From a virus: DNA of 26,212 nucleotides. The stretch spans positions 1-26,212 of IMG/VR virus record IMGVR_UViG_3300048592_000112; one strand, 5' to 3'. The position numbers and the translations under genes are program-made. Below, piece after piece: positions 1 through 5,812 of the stretch. A model generated the notes under the pieces. That model ran no database searches. It was not told the DNA's origin and saw nothing but the letters and a program-made list of their open reading frames with translations. Numbering within the stretch: the stretch's first letter is position 1; every line of letters begins with the position of its first letter.

Positions 1-451
1 GGTCGTGGTGCCCGTCGCTCAAGTGCATAACGACGTGTTCTTCGATCACGCCTTTGCGCGGGCGAAGATCGCGAGCCTTGGGGAGCGGAACGAACGCCTC
101 GACACGCGACTCCAACTCAGTCGCCATCGCCTTGAAGATGCCGTGCTCTTTGGCACCGGCCTTGGCTCGCTTGTTGGCGTGGTTGCGTTCCTCTCGCAGA
201 TGCTCGACTTCGGCTTCCAGTTCCTTGATCCGCTCGTTGGTCGGATCGTAGTCGGGTTTGACCCGCTGGCCGCCAGCCCGCTTGATCGGCGGTTCGCCGT
301 TGGGCCAGGGTACTTCCTTATGCGAACGTCCGGTCGCCACGTCGGACACCGCCGACCGCGACATGCCGTACTTCTCGGCGGCTTGCGGCTGGCTCATGCC
401 CGCCGCCAAGTCGGCTTTGAGTGCGGCGATTTTCTTCTTGTCGTGCTTCAT
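1..451 (-). CDS. HTH protein with start of a metallophosphoesterase domain (partial)
   Basis: The gene starts at ATG 449-451 and runs off the left edge, so about the first 150 residues are seen. Residues 1-40 look like a helix-turn-helix: a lysine-rich start, then MSQPQAAEKYGMSRSAVSDV, typical of a resolvase-like or terminase-small-subunit-like HTH. Residues about 75-110 are highly charged (ERIKELEAEVEHLREERN) and should form a coiled coil. The visible part ends in VVMHLSDGHHD, which fits the first metal-binding motif (DxH) of calcineurin-like phosphoesterases. Phages often encode HTH-plus-metallophosphoesterase fusions near replication genes. The start overlaps the stop of the upstream helicase gene by one base (TAATG), so translation is probably coupled. 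The HTH is clear; the phosphoesterase call rests on one motif at the edge. Confidence 0.7.
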   Translation of the reverse strand, partial: MKHDKKKIAALKADLAAGMSQPQAAEKYGMSRSAVSDVATGRSHKEVPWPNGEPPIKRAGGQRVKPDYDPTNERIKELEAEVEHLREERNHANKRAKAGAKEHGIFKAMATELESRVEAFVPLPKARDLRPRKGVIEEHVVMHLSDGHHD

Positions 452-2397
452 TACGCAGCGGTGCCCTCAAACGTGTCAGACGCGAACTCGCCCATCGTCA
501 TCAGTTCGAGCTTTCGGTTCTCGCGAATGATTTTCAGAGTGCGTTCGTCAGTCGGCAGGTGAATCAAATCGACGATGGTGGCACCACGATTGGTGTCCAT
601 ACCGTCACGGTGAATGCGATCCTCAAGCTGGATGCGGTATTCGGGTTTGAAGCTGTTCGACCAGACGACGATCATGCACGCCTCGGTCAACGTCAGACCC
701 AAGCCGCCGCTCTCCGGGTGACAGACAAACGCAACACGCGGGTTGTCCATGTCCGCCCAGTAATCGAGCGGTACGGCCTTGTGCAGAACCTTGACTTCGC
801 CGTCCGACTCACGCCGGAAGACGCGAAAGCCGGTGCCGTCGCAGCGGACGACATCCCACCCTTCGCTCAGACAGATGCGTTGGATGCGGTCCACCGACCC
901 GGTGAAGCCGCCCGCCACGACAATGCGACCGTGCTCTTCGTTCTCTTCGAGCAAGTCCTTGAGCGCGTCTTCCTTGGGGCAGGGGACTTCCTTGACGACG
1001 CGGACCATCTTGGGAACCTCTTTGGTTCCCTCGCACCGTGGACAGGTGACGTTGTGCTTCTCAACCAGGGCGACAAGCTCAGGGTCGAGGAAGTCAATCG
1101 CGCCAAAGGTGCGTTCTTCGTCGTTCGGGTCGTACCACTCTTCGATCTCGCCGGTCGCGTTGCAGGTCGGGCATTTCGTCATCCCGTCCTTCTCTTCGCG
1201 GTACATGAAGCCGTCGCTCAACTCACGCAGCAGCGTCGCGCCTTGCACGGCGGTCGGCGAAGCCGCGGCGATGGCTTGGGCCACCCGCAGCGTGGCGGGC
1301 GACGGCTGGCAGCGAACGATGCGGTACTGCTTGTCGGGCAGTTCGAGGCAGTCCTTCTTGTGCTTGATGATGACCAGCCCTTTCAGGCGTTCATACATCA
1401 ACGCCACTTCGTTGACGCTCGGCTTGTACTTGTGGAACTCGGCATCCGGTTCGTCGAGGTTGTATTCGTGCGGCCCTTCGTTCTCGAACATGCCGCAGAC
1501 ATCGCAGCGGCGTTCGTCGTCCCGCCACGCCACAAGCTCTTTGTGGACGCCACCGGCACCGAACTCGCGGTCGGCCAGGAAGGCAAAGCGATACTTGAAC
1601 GCCCGCTCCGAACCTTCGCGGAGGAAGCCGGGCCAAGCGATCTCGGCCTGCGACCACCAATCGACCGGCGACTTCGGCGACGGGGTGCCCGACATGAGAA
1701 TCACGTAGCCTTCGTAGCCGTGACGCTCACGAATCTTGTCGGCCAGGAATTGAGCGGCCTTGGTGCGCTGTGAATCCCAGTTCTTGAGTCGGCTGCTCTC
1801 GTCGAATACGACGCCTTGCGGGAGCGGCTGGTCCTTGGTCCACTCGTCCATGCGGCGAGTGAAAGCCTCATACGTCAGCAACTCGACGTTGATGCCGGGG
1901 TCCAGCTTCCACTTCTTGAACTCACGCTTGATGGCTTCGCACACCTTCTTCGGTGCGACGAACCACCAGTTCTTAGCGCCGGACATCTCCATCACGGAGA
2001 TCGCGGCCAGAGTCTTTCCGACGCCCATCTCGGCGGCCATGATGCCGTAGTGGTACGTCAGAAAATGGTCGGACATCTCGCGCTGGTGGGCGCGGAGCGG
2101 TCGAGAGTATTCGTGCTGCTTTACCTCTTGGTCGAACCACTCGTAGGGGTCTTCGCCGCAGAGGTATTGGATTTGGAAGCGGTTGCGGAAGCAGTCTTCG
2201 ACCGACCAGATTTTGCGGTTATCGTCTTCGATGTAGCCGTGCCACCGCGAACCACGCATCGCCTTGATCTCGTCCTTGAACTCGAACGGCGACACGAGGA
2301 ACTCGATACGGCCCTTCACGAAAGCCATCTTCACATCCTTGGCGATGCGGCGGCCTTTCGCGGTGTGGGTGTACCACTTGGACTCAACAATCTTCAT
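451..2397 (-). CDS. SNF2/SF2-type DNA helicase with zinc-knuckle insertions
   Basis: A 648-residue superfamily 2 ATPase of the SNF2/DEAD-like type, expected to translocate on DNA during phage replication or recombination. Visible motifs in order: Walker A GVGKT (residues 125-129), motif II DESSRLKN (from D199; SNF2 proteins have DExH followed by KN), motif III MSGTP (235-239), and a C-terminal GLGLTLTEA followed by QLEDRIHRDG (590-599), the arginine-finger motif VI. Three Cys pairs lie between the lobes: CDVC (298-301), CPTC (409-412) and CPRC (452-455). The last two are spaced like DnaJ-type zinc modules. I chose ATG at 2397 because its A is the last base of the upstream methyltransferase stop (TAATG); an in-frame start at 2418 would overlap that gene by 22 nt. 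The gene also overlaps the next gene by one base. Confidence 0.9.
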   Translation of the reverse strand: MKIVESKWYTHTAKGRRIAKDVKMAFVKGRIEFLVSPFEFKDEIKAMRGSRWHGYIEDDNRKIWSVEDCFRNRFQIQYLCGEDPYEWFDQEVKQHEYSRPLRAHQREMSDHFLTYHYGIMAAEMGVGKTLAAISVMEMSGAKNWWFVAPKKVCEAIKREFKKWKLDPGINVELLTYEAFTRRMDEWTKDQPLPQGVVFDESSRLKNWDSQRTKAAQFLADKIRERHGYEGYVILMSGTPSPKSPVDWWSQAEIAWPGFLREGSERAFKYRFAFLADREFGAGGVHKELVAWRDDERRCDVCGMFENEGPHEYNLDEPDAEFHKYKPSVNEVALMYERLKGLVIIKHKKDCLELPDKQYRIVRCQPSPATLRVAQAIAAASPTAVQGATLLRELSDGFMYREEKDGMTKCPTCNATGEIEEWYDPNDEERTFGAIDFLDPELVALVEKHNVTCPRCEGTKEVPKMVRVVKEVPCPKEDALKDLLEENEEHGRIVVAGGFTGSVDRIQRICLSEGWDVVRCDGTGFRVFRRESDGEVKVLHKAVPLDYWADMDNPRVAFVCHPESGGLGLTLTEACMIVVWSNSFKPEYRIQLEDRIHRDGMDTNRGATIVDLIHLPTDERTLKIIRENRKLELMTMGEFASDTFEGTAA

Positions 2398-3053
2398 TAC
2401 GCCTCTTTCTTCCGACACTCGCAGCGGCGAGAGTTACGAACGACGATCCAGTAGCAGTGGGCCTTGCGGAGATGCTTTACGTTTTGCCACTTGCTGGACT
2501 TGAGATTGCCAGCCTTGGGGTCACGCTTTATTAGGGCGTCGCAAGGCGTCATTCCCGTTGCAAACACAGCGTTGATGAAATCAACGTGCTGCCACTGATA
2601 GCGATGGTTGTGGGTGAGATCAGCAATCTTCGCGAGGATGATCCCGTCTTCTCGCAGCACTCGCTTTGCTTCGCGCAGAAACAGTGGAAAGAGTGGCGAG
2701 ACGTTGTCGCCTTGGCGATGCTCGCATGAGTCGGTGATTCCGTATTGCTGCTCCCAAATCTTGGAGCTACCCTCGGAAGCCGCTGCCACAGGAAGGTGCG
2801 GTGGGTCGAAAACCAGCACGTCGAACGACCCATCATCGAATGGCATCGCGGTGAAGTCCGCGACCGTGTCAACGTCGAGCGACGGGTCGATGTCCATGCG
2901 GTGTGGCTTGAACGGCAAGCCTTTCCACATCTTTCCGACGTTGTAGGTGCAATCGAGGATGCGTGGCTGCTCTACATCACAATGCAAACGCAAGAGCAAC
3001 TTCAACGCTTCGGCGTCCGTGCCCTCCAACACGCTCAGCGGGCGGCACGTCAT
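2397..3053 (-). CDS. SAM-dependent methyltransferase-like protein (DPPH motif)
   Basis: A 218-residue protein with the layout of a class I methyltransferase. ILDCTYNVGKMW near residue 30 stands in the place of the SAM-binding motif I, MDID is the likely end of strand 2, and FDPPHL (D83-H86) is motif IV, the catalytic DPPY/DPPH loop of amino-methyltransferases. REAKRVLREDGIILAK is the usual helix and strand before motif VI. The likely substrate is adenine or cytosine in DNA. Motif I lacks the usual GxG, so activity is not assured. ATG at 3053 was chosen over an upstream in-frame start at 3107 because it makes a 4-nt ATGA overlap with the preceding gene. It overlaps the helicase gene by one base at the other end. 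No restriction endonuclease is visible, so it may be an orphan protecting phage DNA. Confidence 0.75.
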   Translation of the reverse strand: MTCRPLSVLEGTDAEALKLLLRLHCDVEQPRILDCTYNVGKMWKGLPFKPHRMDIDPSLDVDTVADFTAMPFDDGSFDVLVFDPPHLPVAAASEGSSKIWEQQYGITDSCEHRQGDNVSPLFPLFLREAKRVLREDGIILAKIADLTHNHRYQWQHVDFINAVFATGMTPCDALIKRDPKAGNLKSSKWQNVKHLRKAHCYWIVVRNSRRCECRKKEA

Positions 3054-3562
3054 TTGGTACGTCGATCCTCCAAAAGAAAGAGTTTGCCGTCGGGCTTCTT
3101 GGTGCAATCGTTCCAGACATTCAGCCCGGCCTGCTCGAAGAGTTGGAGAATCTTGCAGTAGCAGGCTTGGCAGGCTCCACGCACCCGCGAGCCGCTAATC
3201 ACCGCCCCACGCCATTGCGCCAGCGTGCCGGTGACAACTACGAGGTTGATGCCGCGAACTTGCGTCTCGGTCGTAACGAAGTGCATCCCAGATGCGACTT
3301 CGAGCACGTCCAGCAAGTCACGTTCGTCGGCGGCGATTAAGACGCTGAACGAGACGTGGTTAAACAGATGCGGATAAAGGCCGGGAACCGCCTGCGGGTC
3401 ACGCAACGCTTCCAGGCAAGAGATGAATCGCTCGGCGTCGCTCAGTTTCCGCCCGCTGGCGTCACACTTCCGGCCAGGGCTGTAACCCAACGCTTCGTTT
3501 GCGATGCCCAGGAAGGCCGCGAAGTTGACGGCGGGTTGTTGGATAAGAACGGCGTCGATCAT
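3050..3562 (-). CDS. Conserved-looking phage protein of unknown function
   Basis: A 170-residue protein that I do not recognise. It alternates hydrophobic and charged stretches (HVSFSVLIAADERDLLDVLE; GINLVVVTGTLAQWRGAV) like a soluble alpha/beta fold. The C-terminal part has three cysteines in a short space (ACQACYCK) that could bind a metal or form disulfides. No signal peptide or membrane segment is seen. Its stop overlaps the methyltransferase start by 4 nt, so the two are probably translated together. There is no clear Shine-Dalgarno sequence before ATG 3562: the leader is TTCTTTTGTAA directly after a strong hairpin (3575-3607), so it may be translated poorly or from a readthrough transcript. 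Codon use agrees with its neighbours. Confidence 0.7.
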   Translation of the reverse strand: MIDAVLIQQPAVNFAAFLGIANEALGYSPGRKCDASGRKLSDAERFISCLEALRDPQAVPGLYPHLFNHVSFSVLIAADERDLLDVLEVASGMHFVTTETQVRGINLVVVTGTLAQWRGAVISGSRVRGACQACYCKILQLFEQAGLNVWNDCTKKPDGKLFLLEDRRTK

Positions 3563-3574
3563 TTACAAAAGAAG

Positions 3575-3607
3575 GGCCAGGGCGGCGGTTCGGTCGCCGC
3601 CCTGGCC
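3575..3607 (-). terminator. Strong GC hairpin between two minus-strand genes
   Basis: The arms 3575-3587 and 3595-3607 are a perfect 13-bp inverted repeat (GGCCAGGGCGGCG and its complement) with a 7-nt loop. On the minus strand the stem is followed by CTTCTTTTG, a short T-rich run, so it fits a rho-independent terminator or attenuator after the 245-residue gene. It lies only 12 nt before the next start codon, so it could also affect translation of that gene. Confidence 0.65.
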
Positions 3608-3624
3608 GAGCGGAGTTTGGTGCT

Positions 3625-3656
3625 ACTCTCGTCACACTAGATACACGCGAGAGAGT
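3625..3656. repeat. Short inverted repeat in the 3608-3672 gap
   Basis: CTCTCG at 3626-3631 and CGAGAG at 3648-3653 form a 6-bp inverted repeat spaced by 16 nt, in the 65-nt gap after the 245-residue gene. It could be a protein-binding site or a weak structure before the terminator-like hairpin. It is short enough to be chance. Confidence 0.25.
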
Positions 3657-3672
3657 CGTTTGGATGAAGCAT

Positions 3673-4410
3673 TTACCGACGGCGGCCCGACTTCTTCGGT
3701 TCCTCGGCAGGGGCGTCCTCAACCTCGGACTTCTGCGAGAGGAACTTGGTGATCTCGGCCACGATCTTGTCCATCGGAGGCAGCTTGGTGAACGGAGTGC
3801 TGCACTCCAACACGACGGGCACGTACCACGAGAATTCCTTCTCGATGTACTTGCGGTTGAGCGTGACGGGGATCGGGCCGTGCGGCTCCATGCCAGCGAC
3901 ATCGACGCCAGCCGCCGCCATTCGCTCGATGTCGTTCGCCGTGAGAGGAAGGTTCGGGTAAATCTTCTTCGCTTCCGGGCGATGCGTAGGAGCGCCCAAA
4001 AAATATTCGAGGAAGCGACCAGTGCTCCGCTCGATGACCAAGAAGCTCGGCCCGTACTGGCACCCGGAGTTCTTGACTTCGGATTGCGCGGCGATGCGCT
4101 TGAACTCTTCCGAAGTCTCGTCGTACACACTGACGACCGGCTTGTCGCTCATGTCAATCGCCTTCGGGCGGCGAGCGAGTGGCAGGATGTCAACGGTCGG
4201 CCCCAGGTCAATCGCCTCGTCGGCGGAAACCGGGATGCCGAAACAACCGGGCTTCACCAGTCCCTTATCGACGTACTTGCCTTTGCCGAACAGTTGCAGG
4301 CGGCCAAGGAAATCGGAACCCTTGGCGATGTCCTCGAAGGTTTCAAGGGCACCAATCGAAGTGGAAGGGAGAGCGGCCAGATCAAGAGGAACAATCGCGT
4401 TGTTGGACAT
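3673..4410 (-). CDS. Unrecognised phage protein, possibly linked to replication
   Basis: A 245-residue soluble protein that I cannot assign. It has a core with conserved-looking stretches (SGCQYGPSFLVIER; RFLEYFLGAPTHRP) and a charged C-terminal tail (SEVEDAPAEEPKKSGRRR). Placement between the ParB-like and helicase genes, and the tailed single-domain layout, would suit a phage single-strand binding or recombination accessory protein, but no motif proves it. The start at ATG 4410 has no obvious Shine-Dalgarno; the leader is A/T-rich (GTTTTGAAAGTTTGAA), as in weakly structured leaders. It is followed by a strong hairpin at 3575-3607, which suggests it is expressed more than the genes after it. 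Confidence 0.7.
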   Translation of the reverse strand: MSNNAIVPLDLAALPSTSIGALETFEDIAKGSDFLGRLQLFGKGKYVDKGLVKPGCFGIPVSADEAIDLGPTVDILPLARRPKAIDMSDKPVVSVYDETSEEFKRIAAQSEVKNSGCQYGPSFLVIERSTGRFLEYFLGAPTHRPEAKKIYPNLPLTANDIERMAAAGVDVAGMEPHGPIPVTLNRKYIEKEFSWYVPVVLECSTPFTKLPPMDKIVAEITKFLSQKSEVEDAPAEEPKKSGRRR

Positions 4411-4547
4411 TTCAAACTTTCAAAACTGTGGAATGGAAACTTCAAAGCTGCGAATCGTGGTTGATTACTTCACTGCTGCGTTCTTTTCCTTTGCGTTCTG
4501 CGTTCTGAGTACGGGCGTCACAAAGCCGGTGTAGCGGTGCCCACCCG
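4411..4547 (-). promoter_or_regulatory. A/T-rich leader with GCGTTCT direct repeats
   Basis: This 137-nt gap between the ParB-like gene and the 245-residue gene holds three direct copies of GCGTTCT (4478-4484, 4493-4499, 4500-4506). Close to the start codon there are repeated TTTGAA elements on the minus strand (TTTGAAGTTT, TTTGAAAG, TTTGAAATG). It probably contains the promoter or operator of the 245-residue gene, but I see no convincing -35/-10 pair. Confidence 0.35.
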
Positions 4548-4551
4548 CTAC
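4531..4551 (-). terminator. Hairpin over the ParB-like gene's stop codon
   Basis: GTAGCGG (4531-4537) and CCGCTAC (4545-4551) form a perfect 7-bp stem with a 7-nt loop. Four more pairs (AGCC/GGCT) are possible beyond a 3-nt bulge. It overlaps the stop codon at 4548-4550. No real T-run follows on the minus strand (ACCGGCTTTGTG), so it is at best a weak or factor-dependent terminator, or an mRNA 3' end stabiliser. Confidence 0.4.
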
Positions 4552-5468
4552 GGCTCGTCTGATTCGTCCTCACGCTCTCGGTAGAGAGCGAGAAGGTCGG
4601 GTTTGCGGCGAATTGCTTCGTACCTCTGGCGTTGCTCTCGCACGCCTTCCCGATCCATGTTGGCGACCCATTTCAGGGCCGCGATGAAGCCTTCCAGAGC
4701 CGTCTTCGCGTTCTCAGTCGTGACGACTATCGGCGCGTGCTCTTTTGCTTCGATCTCTTTGACGACTTCCTTCAAAGGCCGCAGATGGGGCTGCGGGGTG
4801 AATTCCAAGTCGTTGAATCGGGCGTCTAGCTTTCCCTGGCGAACCGACTCCATGAAGCTCTTGATGACGCTCGCGGCCCACGCCTGAAACGTGGTCGTGT
4901 CCATCACGCGGGCCTGAATTGCCATCTCCATGCAAACGCGAGGCGGCACCTTGGCGAGCATGTAAGCCGATTGCATCGGAATCTCGCCACGGTCAACCCA
5001 ATGCTGAACCTGCGTTGGGAGATTCAGGAGGTTGAGTTGCTTACTCACCCACTGCGGGTTCTTGTTGACCATCGCTGCGATTTCGGGCAGCGTGATGCCG
5101 GGTCGTAGGTCTTGGATTCGCTTGAGTTGCTTGGCGAACTCGATGGTTGTCGTTTCGGGACGGACGGCGTTGGCGCGGATTTGAGCGGCCAACACCTGCT
5201 CGTCAGTGACGCCTTGCCGGATGATGCAGGGCACCGTTTCACGCCCTAGCTCTCGGCAGCACGTCAGCCGGTAGAAACCGTCGATGACCTCGAACTTCCC
5301 AGGTGCTCGGTCGCCAGCGGGGCGGACGGCGATAGAGTTCCAGAGTCCCGTCTTCCCGATGGAGTCGAGCATTTCGAGATACTCGACCGTTCGCTTATCA
5401 ACGAACCGAAGCAGGAACTTCGGGTCGATGATCTGCTCAATCGGGATGACTGCGACTTCTTCGCTCAC
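4548..5468 (-). CDS. ParB-like nuclease-fold / HTH DNA-binding protein
   Basis: A 306-residue protein of the ParB/Srx superfamily. The N-terminal half has the ParB fold: VIPIEQI at the start and VIDGFYRLTCCRELG (about residues 61-75), matching the GERRxxA box of ParB-like domains but with F-Y in place of E-R. A KorB/ParB-type HTH follows (TLPEIAAMVNKNPQWVSKQL, about 126-145). The C-terminal third is helical and charged. GTG at 5468 was chosen because AGAGG lies just upstream; a TTG at 5507 is in frame but has no ribosome site and would put a repeated leader element inside the gene. No ParA ATPase is visible, so it may act as a regulator, a nuclease or a partition protein. It is the first gene of the left operon. 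Confidence 0.85.
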   Translation of the reverse strand: MSEEVAVIPIEQIIDPKFLLRFVDKRTVEYLEMLDSIGKTGLWNSIAVRPAGDRAPGKFEVIDGFYRLTCCRELGRETVPCIIRQGVTDEQVLAAQIRANAVRPETTTIEFAKQLKRIQDLRPGITLPEIAAMVNKNPQWVSKQLNLLNLPTQVQHWVDRGEIPMQSAYMLAKVPPRVCMEMAIQARVMDTTTFQAWAASVIKSFMESVRQGKLDARFNDLEFTPQPHLRPLKEVVKEIEAKEHAPIVVTTENAKTALEGFIAALKWVANMDREGVREQRQRYEAIRRKPDLLALYREREDESDEP

Positions 5469-5480
5469 TGCCCTCTGCCT

Positions 5481-5506
5481 CTTGGGACACTGATAACATT
5501 GAGGCA
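5481..5506 (-). repeat. Left copy of an inverted repeat flanking the divergent control region
   Basis: Read on the minus strand this segment contains the 17-nt core CAATGTTATCAGTGTCC (5485-5501), preceded by TGCC and followed by AAG. The same core occurs on the plus strand at 5766-5782. It lies in the leader of the ParB-like gene, a few nt before the AGAGG and GTG start. It could be an operator or a duplicated leader. Confidence 0.75.
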
Positions 5507-5609
5507 AATGGGCGTGATTTTTCAGGACTTGGAAATATTCTTCGTGATGATCCGATGACGATGACTAGCTGGTTTCCCCTATATCTCTAATGCGCGCCCT
5601 ATTTCCAAT

Positions 5610-5657
5610 TCCCTTATAGAGAACCAAAAAATAATTCCTTAATTCGATAATAAGGGA
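5610..5657. repeat. Inverted repeat in the A/T-rich control region
   Basis: TCCCTTAT (5610-5617) and ATAAGGGA (5650-5657) are an 8-bp perfect inverted repeat separated by 32 nt of A/T-rich sequence that contains an A-run (5626-5632). It could be an operator pair, part of a replication origin, or a weak RNA hairpin in the primase leader. Confidence 0.4.
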
Positions 5658-5760
5658 GCAGGAATTCAGTCAGTTGCTTGGCCGACGTGAATTACCGGTC
5701 GGAAACAAAACGTCCACCCGGTAATGAATTCCCGCCAATTTCTGAAAAATGGGGCGGGAG

Positions 5761-5787
5761 TGCCGCAATGTTATCAGTGTCCAAAGA
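5761..5787 (+). repeat. Right copy of the inverted repeat flanking the control region
   Basis: It contains the same 17-nt core CAATGTTATCAGTGTCC (5766-5782), with TGCC before it and AAGA after it. Over the 27 compared positions only two differ from the left copy. Weaker similarity continues for about 20 nt more on the gene side. It lies just before the chosen start of the primase-helicase gene and includes a possible earlier ATG (5768). Confidence 0.75.
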
Positions 5788-5812
5788 CACGATGGCATCC
5801 AGCGGAGCACGC

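Larger units (their letters stand above)
5507..5812. promoter_or_regulatory. Divergent control region between left and right early operons
   Basis: This gap of about 300 nt has no gene and is much richer in A/T than its surroundings (about 5515-5680), as expected for promoters and perhaps a replication start next to a primase gene. Features seen: GATAAT at 5646-5651 (a -10-like box for plus transcription, without a good -35); TATAAG with TTAAGG 18 nt upstream on the minus strand (near 5613-5641, weak); an 8-bp inverted repeat; and a hairpin (TCCCGCC near 5729-5737 with GGCGGGA near 5753-5759) covering a GGGAG ribosome-site-like sequence before ATG 5768. Confidence 0.6.

Noticed and set aside
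421-1773. Long plus-strand reading frame opposite the helicase
   Set aside because: It is antisense to a gene with intact helicase motifs; composition is rich in V, R, A, D and H, as for GC-rich shadows.
1816-2454. Plus-strand 212-residue frame
   Set aside because: Shadow of the helicase N-terminus; no motif, no ribosome site.
3608-3672. Possible CRISPR-like or attachment-site repeats near hairpins
   Set aside because: Only single short inverted repeats occur; no regularly spaced direct repeats or tRNA-like core were seen here or elsewhere.
3462-4130. Minus-strand 222-residue frame rich in Ser/Arg
   Set aside because: Overlaps two better genes in another frame; low-complexity Ser/Arg/Pro composition typical of an off-frame reading.
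5678-5812. Extended N-terminus of the primase-helicase from TTG 5678
   Set aside because: TTG start with poor ribosome site spacing, A/T-rich non-coding look, and the repeated leader element inside it; kept only as an alternative.
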